DNA of 11,140 nucleotides from an uncultured Geobacteraceae bacterium (lineage in GTDB: Bacteria > Desulfobacterota > Desulfuromonadia > Desulfuromonadales > Geopsychrobacteraceae): positions 1 to 11,140 of the forward strand of contig CALFFB010000283.1 in NCBI GenBank assembly GCA_937958075.1. The letters are read 5' to 3'. Position numbers and translations under genes: made by a program. The notes under the pieces are model-generated. The model made no database searches. It had not been told where the DNA came from and saw nothing but the letters and a program-made list of their open reading frames with translations. This document shows positions 1 to 5,859 of this stretch, piece after piece (position 1 is the first letter of the stretch; each line of letters starts with the position of its first letter).

Positions 1-36
1 TGTTATTTTTATCACCCAATAAAAAGTCAGTCGTCT

Positions 37-124
37 GGCGGGACGAGACCCGCCGATGTTGGTTCTGCTTTTGATGTATCCAAGTCCTCCGGCGGAACGA
101 AATCCGGCGGGGACGCAACCCGCC
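37..124. repeat. Three short tandem hairpins with a shared loop
   Basis: Three copies of a small inverted repeat lie beyond the terminator of the small-protein operon. Copy 1 (37-54) is GGCGGG, loop ACGAGA, CCCGCC. Copy 2 (91-108) is GGCGGA, loop ACGAAA, TCCGGC. Copy 3 (106-124) is GGCGGG, loop GACGCAA, CCCGCC. In copy 2 the innermost G-C pair of the stem is replaced by an A-T pair, a paired change that favours a real structural element, although its arm also carries one mismatch and overlaps copy 3. A related sequence, GGCGGGATGAGAC, occurs at 1193-1205 in the hairpin between B2 and A1. Function unknown; it could be a REP-like element or transcript-end structure. The rest of bases 1-140 shows no gene. 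Confidence 0.5.
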
Positions 125-143
125 AATAGTGACTCGATGAGCC

Positions 144-176
144 AATAAAAAGGGCGACCCAGTCCGGATCGCCCTT
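144..176 (-). terminator. Intrinsic terminator of the small membrane-protein operon
   Basis: On the minus strand, a perfect 8-base-pair stem (arms 150-157 and 169-176, AAGGGCGA with TCGCCCTT) encloses an 11-base loop and is followed by a T-rich run (complement of 144-149). It lies about 45 bases past the stop codon of the last gene of the operon. The plus-strand side has no T run, so it works in one direction. An 11-base copy of the T-tract region (CCAATAAAAAG, 142-152) is also found at 16-26. Confidence 0.85.
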
Positions 177-222
177 CACCATTGCGGCATATGCAGCTCC
201 TGTTTTTTGTCAGGGACGGGAC

Positions 223-888
223 CTATCGGCCCTTTACGGTGACGGTTTTCGCATTTTCCTCGGCCTGTTTTTCGGCGGCGGATTTGGTCAGCCCGAAAAG
301 CATCATCAGCGCCGGTACCAGCTGGGCGACGATGAGCAGGGCACAGAATCCGACGAACAGCAGAACCAGCAGTCCGCTGTTGTAGGTCACGGCGGTATCA
401 ACAGCGAAGGTCGGCGACACCAGCACCAGCGTGACAAGCAGTGTCGTCAGCAGGGACTTCACCGGCGTCAATACCTGTTTGCCGGCGAAAAGGCGTCTGC
501 TGGCGGTGCGTTCATCATAGTTTTTAAAGGCAAAGTGGACCGCCTGGGAGATCTCCTCATAATTGTCGGTGGCGGTGGCTTCGCGTAAAACGTGGTAAAA
601 GATCCCCTCCTGGCGAATGCGACGCACCAGATTGATGGGCATATCGTCAGACACCAGGATAATGGAAAGGTTGCGATTACATTTTTTCAGCAGGGGTACA
701 AGTTTTACAACATTCTGTTCGTTGTACTTTCCATCGAGAACGACGACCTGAATCTCGTCATTGACGATAGCATCCAGGGCGCCGGCAACGGTTTCCGCCG
801 TGACAACACGATAGTCCTTTCCACTGAACAGATCTGCCAACTCCTCCCGCGCTTGCCGATCCTGATTTGCTATAAGCAGGCCTCGCAT
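223..888 (-). CDS. Receiver-like domain fused to an A-type small membrane module (A2)
   Basis: This 221-residue protein is the last gene of the operon. The start is the ATG at 886-888, chosen because AAAGGA lies about 8 bases upstream; an upstream GTG extension to 960 would run into gene B2. Residues 1-125 look like a two-component receiver domain: N8/D10 in the acidic pocket, D52 as the phosphoacceptor position (VVVLDG), S80 at the Thr/Ser position, but L101/R102 where the conserved lysine is expected. Residues 143-221 match the whole A1 protein: a hydrophobic leader ending SPTFA, VDTAVTYN, a membrane segment (about 172-198) and a charged tail. Residues 161-184 are identical to A1 residues 18-41. 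The likely layout is a cytoplasmic receiver, a hydrophobic hairpin through the membrane and a cytoplasmic tail. Whether signal peptidase cleaves the internal AxA-like site is unknown. Family function is not known to me. Confidence 0.85.
   Translation of the reverse strand: MRGLLIANQDRQAREELADLFSGKDYRVVTAETVAGALDAIVNDEIQVVVLDGKYNEQNVVKLVPLLKKCNRNLSIILVSDDMPINLVRRIRQEGIFYHVLREATATDNYEEISQAVHFAFKNYDERTASRRLFAGKQVLTPVKSLLTTLLVTLVLVSPTFAVDTAVTYNSGLLVLLFVGFCALLIVAQLVPALMMLFGLTKSAAEKQAEENAKTVTVKGR
339..408. repeat. Duplicated DNA shared with 1346-1415
   Basis: These 70 bases within A2 align without gaps to 1346-1415 within A1, with 7 differences counted by eye. They encode the signal-cleavage region and first part of the membrane segment. 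Together with the B1/B2 similarity, which extends through the ribosome binding site, this shows that a two-gene B-A unit was duplicated in tandem. Confidence 0.85.
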
Positions 889-928
889 GGTCTTATCCTT
901 TCTTTGGCAGCAGTCCCAAAAAGACTCT

Positions 929-1156
929 TTAACGGGTTGCCTTGACTTCCTTGCGGTCACGACCGAACAGACCTCTGAGCATGCCGAACAGCATCAGGGT
1001 GGCTGGAACCAGTTGAAACACGATGATCAGGGCGAAAAAGCCGAGGAACAATACCACCAAAAAGCTGCTTTCGCCACTGCTGCTGGCCGGGGCGGCAAAG
1101 GCTGATGGGGCCAGGGCCAACAGGGCGATAAGGGTACTGAATAATGAGCGTTTCAT
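929..1156 (-). CDS. Small single-pass membrane protein, B family (B2)
   Basis: A 75-residue protein with a strong ribosome binding site (AAGGAGG) just before its ATG. Residues 1-21 are a signal peptide of classic form: MKRS, a hydrophobic core, then PSAFA with cleavage expected before A22. A short Ser/Ala-rich outside segment (22-31) follows, then one membrane segment (about 32-57) and a basic tail RGLFGRDRKEV (61-71). It is a sister of B1: residues 36-55 and 58-71 of both are identical except at the membrane edge. The mature product would be about 54 residues with its N terminus outside and tail in the cytoplasm. Gene order is B1, A1, B2, A2, with 40 bases to A2. No known family is recognised; a function in membrane stress, signalling or complex assembly is only conjecture. 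Confidence 0.85.
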   Translation of the reverse strand: MKRSLFSTLIALLALAPSAFAAPASSSGESSFLVVLFLGFFALIIVFQLVPATLMLFGMLRGLFGRDRKEVKATR

Positions 1157-1191
1157 GATGTCCTCCTTGAGGTGTTCTGGTAAACCGTCAC

Positions 1192-1219
1192 CGGCGGGAT
1201 GAGACTGCTCACCCCGCCG
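1192..1219. other. Hairpin between A1 and B2
   Basis: A 7-base-pair stem (CGGCGGG 1192-1198 with CCCGCCG 1213-1219) continues after one mismatch as TGAG/CTCA with a 4-base loop. It sits in the 88-base gap between A1 and B2. No T run follows on either strand, so it is not a standard terminator; it could shield or mark an RNA end so that the two halves of the operon are made in different amounts. Confidence 0.6.
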
Positions 1220-1244
1220 TCATTTGTCGATCTTTACTGTCGTT

Positions 1245-1466
1245 TCAGTTTTTGGCAGGTGCCGTTTTGCGGCTGCCTTCAGCCACGGCCTTGGTCACGC
1301 CGATGAGCATCAGCACGGCGGGAATCAGCTGCATGACGATAATCAGGGCACAGAAGCCGACGAACAGCAGAACCAGCAGGCCACTATTGTAGGTCACGGC
1401 TGTGTCAACAGCAAAAGCGGGAACGGCGGCGAACAGCAGGGCTAATGTCATCAGTACGGGTTTCAT
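1245..1466 (-). CDS. Small single-pass membrane protein, A family (A1)
   Basis: A 73-residue protein starting at an ATG preceded by AAAGGAG. Residues 1-19 form a signal peptide ending PAFA, with cleavage expected before V20. A short outside segment (VDTAVTYNSG, 20-29) precedes one long membrane segment (about 30-57) with the pattern LLFVGFCALIIV, QLIPA and LMLIG, then a basic tail (58-73). It shares the general plan and the core pattern (L-F-x-G-F-x-A-L-I-I-V, Q-L-[IV]-P-A) with the B proteins, so A and B are probably ancient sister families. It is nearly identical to the C-terminal part of A2. Second gene of the operon, 75 bases after B1. Function unknown. Confidence 0.85.
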   Translation of the reverse strand: MKPVLMTLALLFAAVPAFAVDTAVTYNSGLLVLLFVGFCALIIVMQLIPAVLMLIGVTKAVAEGSRKTAPAKN

Positions 1467-1541
1467 GGTTTGTCTCCTTTTCCTGGTGTTGTTACAGATT
1501 GATATATGTATGTGCTTCTAAGAGCCGGGTTTTCAGCCTGG

Positions 1542-1766
1542 TCAGTGCGAAGACACTTCCTTGCGATCGCGCCCGAAGAGGCCTCTGAGCATGCCGATCA
1601 TCATCAGCGTTGCGGGTACCAGCTGGAAAACGATGATCAGGGCAAAAAAGCCGAGGAACAGGGTTACCAGCAGTCCACTTTCACCGGAGCCGGCAGTCCC
1701 GGCGGCAAAGGCGGAAGAGGAAAATGCGAACAGGGCGATCAGGGCATTGCGTAATGAGCGTTTCAT
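1542..1766 (-). CDS. Small single-pass membrane protein, B family (B1)
   Basis: First gene of the operon, 74 residues. The ATG at 1764-1766 is preferred over upstream in-frame starts because AAGGAGG lies directly before it and the protein then begins MKRSL exactly as B2 does; the longer frame would begin across the sigma-54 promoter. Signal peptide 1-21 (SSSAFA), Gly/Ser-rich outside segment 22-31, one membrane segment (about 32-57), and the tail RGLFGRDRKEV ending in SSH. The membrane and tail sequence is almost identical to B2, whereas the signal peptide and outside segment have drifted, so membrane and tail appear to be the functional parts. No known family is recognised. Confidence 0.85.
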   Translation of the reverse strand: MKRSLRNALIALFAFSSSAFAAGTAGSGESGLLVTLFLGFFALIIVFQLVPATLMMIGMLRGLFGRDRKEVSSH

Positions 1767-1791
1767 GGCGTCCTCCTTGTTGCGATACGGA

Positions 1792-1814
1792 GCTGATCTC
1801 TTTCCGGGATCAGC
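1792..1814 (-). other. Hairpin in the 5' leader of the operon
   Basis: GCTGATC (1792-1798) pairs perfectly with GATCAGC (1808-1814) around a 9-base loop. It lies between the predicted transcription start (near 1838) and the B1 ribosome binding site (about 1772-1778). It may stabilise the messenger; there is no T run and no sign of a known riboswitch. Confidence 0.45.
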
Positions 1815-1847
1815 GCCTGTGTCGTGGTGAGTTGTTGTCATCGTATA

Positions 1848-1864
1848 AAGCAGGGACTGTGCCA
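1848..1864 (-). promoter_or_regulatory. Sigma-54 (-24/-12) promoter of the small-protein operon
   Basis: Minus strand: TGGCAC, 5 bases, CTGCTT. The GG and GC pairs are 12 bases apart as sigma-54 requires, and only one core base differs from the consensus TGGCAC-N5-TTGCWW. The start point would be near 1838, giving a leader of about 70 bases before B1. Expression would need an ATP-using enhancer-binding protein; one such regulator is encoded at 4274-5701. Confidence 0.75.
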
Positions 1865-1869
1865 ATTTC

Positions 1870-1889
1870 TGGCAAGTATGGCTTTGCCA
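1870..1889. repeat. TGGCAA/TTGCCA inverted repeat just upstream of the -24 element
   Basis: TGGCAA (1870-1875) and TTGCCA (1884-1889) form an inverted repeat with an 8-base spacer, 6 bases upstream of the sigma-54 -24 element. It may be a binding site for a regulator that assists or blocks the polymerase. Neither arm forms a second sigma-54 promoter, because the GG to GC spacing is wrong. Confidence 0.4.
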
Positions 1890-1892
1890 TTA

Positions 1893-1905
1893 AAACCGAC
1901 TGATA
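1893..1905 (-). promoter_or_regulatory. Possible IHF site
   Basis: On the minus strand TATCAGTCGGTTT fits WATCARNNNNTTR except at the last base, and an A/T-rich run adjoins it (1906-1925). It lies about 30-40 bases upstream of the -24 element, where IHF commonly bends DNA between enhancer and sigma-54 promoter. Weak consensus, so this is tentative. Confidence 0.25.
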
Positions 1906-1970
1906 TTATTGAATAAAAAAATATTTCTGGACGAAAGAGGTGAGGATGCGGAGATTTTATTCTGTATAAG

Positions 1971-2080
1971 GGGCGTATACAGTTTTTGCCCGCCCTTCTC
2001 TGAAGGCATTTCATGGAAGTTGCCCAACTCTATGAAATGACTGAACATGCTGCCGATGGTCGGGCGTATATGTTTTTTGT
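1971..2080. promoter_or_regulatory. Two GGGCGTATA direct repeats, candidate upstream activator sites
   Basis: GGGCGTATA is found at 1971-1979 and again at 2062-2070, each followed by a T-rich tract and GC (through 1989 and about 2082), 91 bases apart. They lie roughly 110 and 200 bases upstream of the sigma-54 promoter, a usual range for enhancer sites. The interval also holds the hairpin at 2007-2039. The 320-base stretch from 1890 to 2211 contains no convincing gene. Confidence 0.35.
2007..2039. repeat. Long hairpin in the gene-free regulatory region
   Basis: CATTTCAT (2007-2014) and ATGAAATG (2032-2039) are perfect inverted copies. Inside them AGTT and AACT can pair as well, giving a hairpin of about 14 pairs with one bulge. 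No T run follows on either strand, so it is not a plain terminator. It could be a dimeric regulator site or part of a small RNA. Confidence 0.5.
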
Positions 2081-2146
2081 GCGAAGATATTTTTTTTATT
2101 TTCCTGATCTCTGGTCTGCCGTAGACCGGGCAGGCCGGGGATTGCG

Positions 2147-2173
2147 TTGATTTTTGCCGGCAGGAACTATAGT
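2147..2173 (+). promoter_or_regulatory. Possible sigma-70 promoter for the zinc-ribbon gene
   Basis: TTGATT (2147-2152) and TATAGT (2168-2173) are separated by 15 bases, shorter than ideal. Transcription would start near 2180, about 30 bases before the ATG at 2212. Confidence 0.4.
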
Positions 2174-2211
2174 ATCGACGCTGACAGGCAGACAGCAGAC
2201 GAGGTGCGGCG

Positions 2212-2577
2212 ATGGAACAGGACAGACCGACCAATGATCCCGATTACCACGGGGGGCTGAAGAAAATCCGTCAGCGCCGATTGTTGTTGTGGGCAGTTAT
2301 TGCCGCTTATCTGCCGGCCATGATGATAGCCCTGCAATCTGCGCACGTTCGTACCTGGGTCACTATCGCTTTTGTCGGCTGGCTGGTTTTGCTCATCGTC
2401 GCTGTTGTTCTTTGCTGCATCGTCCGCTGTCCGCGCTGCGGCCAGTGTTTTCACACCAATGGTCCAACCTTCCTTCCCTTCCGGCGCTGTCTGCACTGCG
2501 GTTTGCATGTCAAGGCCGACAAGCGCCCTCCGGAACCCCCCGTGCAGGATAATGCCGAGGATGCGGCACTACGCTGA
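2212..2577 (+). CDS. Two-pass membrane protein with C-terminal zinc ribbon
   Basis: A 121-residue protein of unknown function with GAGGT six bases before its ATG. The hydrophilic N terminus (1-23) is followed by two membrane segments (about 24-41 and 49-71), and then a zinc-ribbon knuckle pair: CPRCG (73-77) and CLHCG (93-97), with a charged Pro/Glu/Asp-rich tail. Both termini should face the cytoplasm, leaving the zinc site there. The gene lies 50 bases upstream of the heme sensor kinase on the same strand with no terminator between, so the two are probably co-transcribed. A role in kinase signalling is possible but rests only on position. Such short membrane zinc-ribbon proteins are common and usually unnamed. 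Confidence 0.8.
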   Translation: MEQDRPTNDPDYHGGLKKIRQRRLLLWAVIAAYLPAMMIALQSAHVRTWVTIAFVGWLVLLIVAVVLCCIVRCPRCGQCFHTNGPTFLPFRRCLHCGLHVKADKRPPEPPVQDNAEDAALR

Positions 2578-2627
2578 ATCGGAGGCCGTCCCTCATCCGG
2601 CACCGGTAGTTACCTCAGGAGTCGATC

Positions 2628-4211
2628 ATGCGTTTACGTCTGGCGGTCAGGTATACCATCATCTCAAGTGTTATCCTGCTCATCGTCATGTCCATTTCCT
2701 CCTATCTGCATGTGACCAAGGTGGAAAAAATCTTTGAGGAAACCTCACGCCACGAAGCGGACACCATCGCTGAAATGATCCTGACCAACTCGTATCATCT
2801 GATGCTCGAGGACAATCGTCACCATCTGCAGCTGATGATTGAGGAGATCGGCGACAATCCCCGGGTGGAGCGGGCACGTATTCTCGGGCGCGAAGGGGTG
2901 ATCGGCTTCTCGACCCAGGCGGAGGAGATCGGCACCCTGCTGCATGAAGAGGATGAAAGCTGCGCTTTCTGTCATCAGCCCGGTTCCCGGGTCATGTATG
3001 ATGTGCCGGTGGCCAACCGGACCAGGATTTTCAGCGGTGACGACGGTCGTGAATTTCTCGGTGTCACGCGCGGTATCTACAATGAGCCCAGCTGTTACAC
3101 TGCCGCCTGTCATGTCCATCCGCCCGAGGAGAAAAAGGTCGGGGTGCTGGATCTGGTGTTTGCCCGCAAGCAGATGGCCAACCTGTCCCACGTGCATAAC
3201 AATGATGTCTTCCTGTCCACGACCTTCATGCTGGTGATTCTGTCCCTGTGTCACTACCTCATCACCAGAAAATACATCTGCAAGCCGATTGAACTGCTGC
3301 TGAACCAGACCCAATCCCTGGCTGACGGAGATCTGTCGGCCCGGGTGACGCATCTGACCAATGACGAGGTCGGTGAGCTGGGACAGTCCTTTAATCACAT
3401 GGCGGAAAACCTGCAGAAGGCCCAGGCGCAGCTCAAGGAATGGGGGGATACCCTGGAAGTCAAGGTCGAGGAGAGAACCCGGGAGATAAAGAGCATGCAG
3501 AGCCAGTTGCTGCAATCGGCGAAACTGGCCTCCATGGGGGAGTTGGTGGCCGGTATCGCCCATGAAATCAACAACCCGCTGACGGGAATCCTGATGTTTG
3601 CTTCTCTGTCGGCGAAAAATCAGGAGTTGCCGCCCCAGGTCAAGGAGAACCTGAAGCTGATTATTGCCGAGTCGGAGCGCTGCGCCAAGATCGTCCGTGG
3701 TCTGCTGGAATTCGCGCGGGAATCCATTCCGGAAAAAAAATCAGCATCATTCAACAGAATTATCGAAAACACCCTGAACCTGGTGACTCACCAGACCCTG
3801 TTTCAGGATATCGACGTCTGCTGCCGGTTTGCGGACGATCTGCCTGAGGTGGAGCTCGATGTTGACCAGTGGCAGCAGGTTTTCCTCAATATGTTTATCA
3901 ACGCCGGGCAGGCCATGCCCGAGGGCGGGTCCTTGTCCCTGACGACAGAGCATCTGGGGGACAAAGGCCGGATACGGATTACCGTTGCCGACACGGGAAC
4001 CGGTATCGAGCCGGAACATCTGGACAAGGTGTTTGATCCCTTCTTCTCCACCAAGGAGGAAAAGGGGTTCGGCCTCGGTCTTTCCGTTACCTACGGTATT
4101 ATCAAAAACCACGGCGGCTCGGTCGAGGTACGCAGCACCCCGGGGCAGGGAACGGCCTTTATCATTGAAGTGCCTGACGGCACCAGGGCGGCTGCGGAAG
4201 CCCAGGGGTAG
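2628..4211 (+). CDS. Membrane sensor histidine kinase with c-type heme motifs in its periplasmic domain
   Basis: 527 residues, start at ATG with AGGAG six bases upstream. Order: membrane segment 1 (about 9-27), periplasmic sensor domain (28-192), membrane segment 2 (about 194-213), HAMP (about 214-266), coiled coil (262-295), HisKA with the phosphoacceptor H312 in AHEINNP, and HATPase_c with N box N421/N425, G1 DTGTGI (455-460), F box FDPFF (469-473) and G2 GFGLGL (480-485). The sensor domain has CAFCH (112-116), a standard CXXCH heme-attachment site, and CYTAACH (156-162), a CX4CH variant, so it probably carries two covalent hemes and senses redox state, oxygen or NO. Periplasmic heme-bearing sensor domains are known in Geobacter. 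The autokinase core is the NtrB/ZraS type that pairs with NtrC-type regulators, and such a regulator is encoded convergently 62 bases away. Confidence 0.9.
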   Translation: MRLRLAVRYTIISSVILLIVMSISSYLHVTKVEKIFEETSRHEADTIAEMILTNSYHLMLEDNRHHLQLMIEEIGDNPRVERARILGREGVIGFSTQAEEIGTLLHEEDESCAFCHQPGSRVMYDVPVANRTRIFSGDDGREFLGVTRGIYNEPSCYTAACHVHPPEEKKVGVLDLVFARKQMANLSHVHNNDVFLSTTFMLVILSLCHYLITRKYICKPIELLLNQTQSLADGDLSARVTHLTNDEVGELGQSFNHMAENLQKAQAQLKEWGDTLEVKVEERTREIKSMQSQLLQSAKLASMGELVAGIAHEINNPLTGILMFASLSAKNQELPPQVKENLKLIIAESERCAKIVRGLLEFARESIPEKKSASFNRIIENTLNLVTHQTLFQDIDVCCRFADDLPEVELDVDQWQQVFLNMFINAGQAMPEGGSLSLTTEHLGDKGRIRITVADTGTGIEPEHLDKVFDPFFSTKEEKGFGLGLSVTYGIIKNHGGSVEVRSTPGQGTAFIIEVPDGTRAAAEAQG

Positions 4212-4273
4212 GCTTTTCAGCAGCCTGTGGCCGGGCAGGAGGGACAGGGCCTGCGCCTGAGGAGGAGCAGACC

Positions 4274-5701
4274 TTATTGGGAGAGATGATCCTTGACGGA
4301 AATGCCCAGCTTTTTCAACAGGGCCTGAAAGTTGGGTCTGAGCATGCCCGTTTCTTCCGCAGCCCGGGTGACATTCCAGCCGTTACGTTCCAGCGCCGCC
4401 AGGACAAAGGCCTTTTCAACAGGCTCAACGGCCTGTTCCCGGACCTTGCGTTTAATCTCCTTGAGCTCTTCCGTGTTCTGCGGCGGCACAAACTCCTCCT
4501 GGCCGGTGGCTCTCTCTTCCGCCCCCGGCAGTTCCAGCGCCTCACGCCCGATGGTGTCCCCCTGGGTCAGAACAACCGCCCGCTCAATGAGGTTTTCGAG
4601 TTCGCGCACGTTGCCGGGAAAAGCGTAGTTGTGCAGGGCCAGCAGGGCATCCGTCGACAGCTTTTTTACCGGCCTGCCGATATCCTCGGAGAATTTGCGC
4701 AGAAAGTGACCGATGAGCAGGGGCACGTCGCCGTTCCGCTCACGGAGTGGCGGCAGTTCGATGGGGATGATATTGAGGCGGAAATAGAGGTCATCGCGGA
4801 AGGTTCCCGCCTCAACCATTTTGTCCAGGCCGCGATTGGTTGCCGCCACCAGGCGGATGTCGATGGGGGTCGCCCTGGTGCCGCCGATGGGACAGACCTC
4901 GCGCTGCTGCAGAACCCGCAGCAACTTGGCCTGGGTCGCCATGCTCAGGTTGGCGATTTCGTCAAGAAACAGGGTGCCGCCGCTGGCCACGGTAAACAAC
5001 CCCGGTTTGGTTTGCGTCGCTCCGGTGAAGGAGCCCTTGACATGGCCGAACAGCTCGCTTTCGAGGAGGTTCTCCGGCAGGGAGTTGCAGTCGATAGCGA
5101 CAAAGGCTTCGTCTTTACGTGTGCTGTTGTTGTGGATGGCCCTGGCCACCAGTTCCTTGCCGGTTCCGCTTTCACCGGTGATGAGAACGGTGCTGTTGGT
5201 TGGCGCCACCTGCAGGATGCGCTGAAAGACCTTCTGCATGGGGGGACTTTTGCCGATAAAGGACGCGGCAATGCCGTGCAGCTCCTCGGAACGATCAGCG
5301 ATTACCCGGGCGTCACCAGCCACCTGGCGGTTACTGATGGCCGTCCGGATTTTTTCGATGATCTGATCGGGGATAAAGGGCTTGGTCAGGTACTCGGCGG
5401 CCCCGTTTTTCATGGCGTCAACGGCGGAGTCAACGGTCGCAAAGCCGGTGATAATGATGACCGGTACCTCCGGCTGCAGAACCTGGATGGTTTTGAGGAC
5501 CTCCATGCCGTCCATGTGCGGCATTTTCAGATCGCTGATAACGGCGCTGAAGTCATGTTTCTGCAGTTTTTCCAGGCCGACCCGACCGTTTTCGGCAAGC
5601 TCGACCTCGTACCCCTCAAGGCTCAGGGTTTGCCGCAGGCCCTCGCGGATGATCGCCTCGTCGTCAATCACCAGGATTTTATGTGCAGCATCGTTCCCCA
5701 T
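4274..5701 (-). CDS. NtrC-family sigma-54-dependent response regulator
   Basis: 475 residues from the ATG at 5699-5701, chosen over an in-frame TTG at 5740 because AGGA lies 8 bases upstream. The receiver domain (7-122) is complete: D13/D14, phosphoacceptor D57, T85, K107. The AAA+ domain (about 147-380) has Walker A GESGTGKE (176-183), the sigma-54 contact loop as GSFTGA (223-228, Ser in place of the usual Ala), Walker B TLFLDE (243-248) and arginine fingers R302/R308. A Fis-type helix-turn-helix closes the protein (about 444-470). Phosphorylation would drive oligomer formation and ATP-dependent opening of sigma-54 promoters. The likely partner is the convergent heme kinase. The promoter at 1848-1864 is the only sigma-54 promoter I found in the window, so it is a candidate target. 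Confidence 0.93.
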   Translation of the reverse strand: MGNDAAHKILVIDDEAIIREGLRQTLSLEGYEVELAENGRVGLEKLQKHDFSAVISDLKMPHMDGMEVLKTIQVLQPEVPVIIITGFATVDSAVDAMKNGAAEYLTKPFIPDQIIEKIRTAISNRQVAGDARVIADRSEELHGIAASFIGKSPPMQKVFQRILQVAPTNSTVLITGESGTGKELVARAIHNNSTRKDEAFVAIDCNSLPENLLESELFGHVKGSFTGATQTKPGLFTVASGGTLFLDEIANLSMATQAKLLRVLQQREVCPIGGTRATPIDIRLVAATNRGLDKMVEAGTFRDDLYFRLNIIPIELPPLRERNGDVPLLIGHFLRKFSEDIGRPVKKLSTDALLALHNYAFPGNVRELENLIERAVVLTQGDTIGREALELPGAEERATGQEEFVPPQNTEELKEIKRKVREQAVEPVEKAFVLAALERNGWNVTRAAEETGMLRPNFQALLKKLGISVKDHLSQ

Positions 5702-5859
5702 GTCAGCTATCCTGTCCTCTCGCCACGTGCCGTCAACCAAACACTGTTTTATAAGTACGCGAAAATTCAGTACAAATACATCAAATCACATGGATTGAAT
5801 GAACGCAAGCATTATGCGGTTTGCGCCGCCGTGGTCGTTGCCGGTTATGACGCCATCGC

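Noticed and set aside
37..124. Tandem short hairpins considered as a CRISPR array
   Set aside because: Repeats are only about 18 bases, spacing is irregular, and two copies overlap; no cas genes are present.
1890..2234. A 114-codon open frame on the minus strand in the regulatory gap
   Set aside because: Composition looks random, there is no good ribosome binding site, and it covers candidate regulatory repeats.
3733..3740. A run of eight A bases in the histidine kinase gene, considered as a frameshift or slippage site
   Set aside because: The frame stays open with all kinase motifs in order on both sides; it simply encodes Glu-Lys-Lys.
4212..4273. A shared terminator between the convergent kinase and regulator genes
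   Set aside because: Several GC-rich partial inverted repeats exist but none forms a clean stem followed by a T run.
5741..5800. A sigma-70 promoter for the response regulator (TTGTAC and TATAAA on the minus strand, 16-base spacing)
   Set aside because: The -35 box matches only half of the consensus; too weak to list as a feature.
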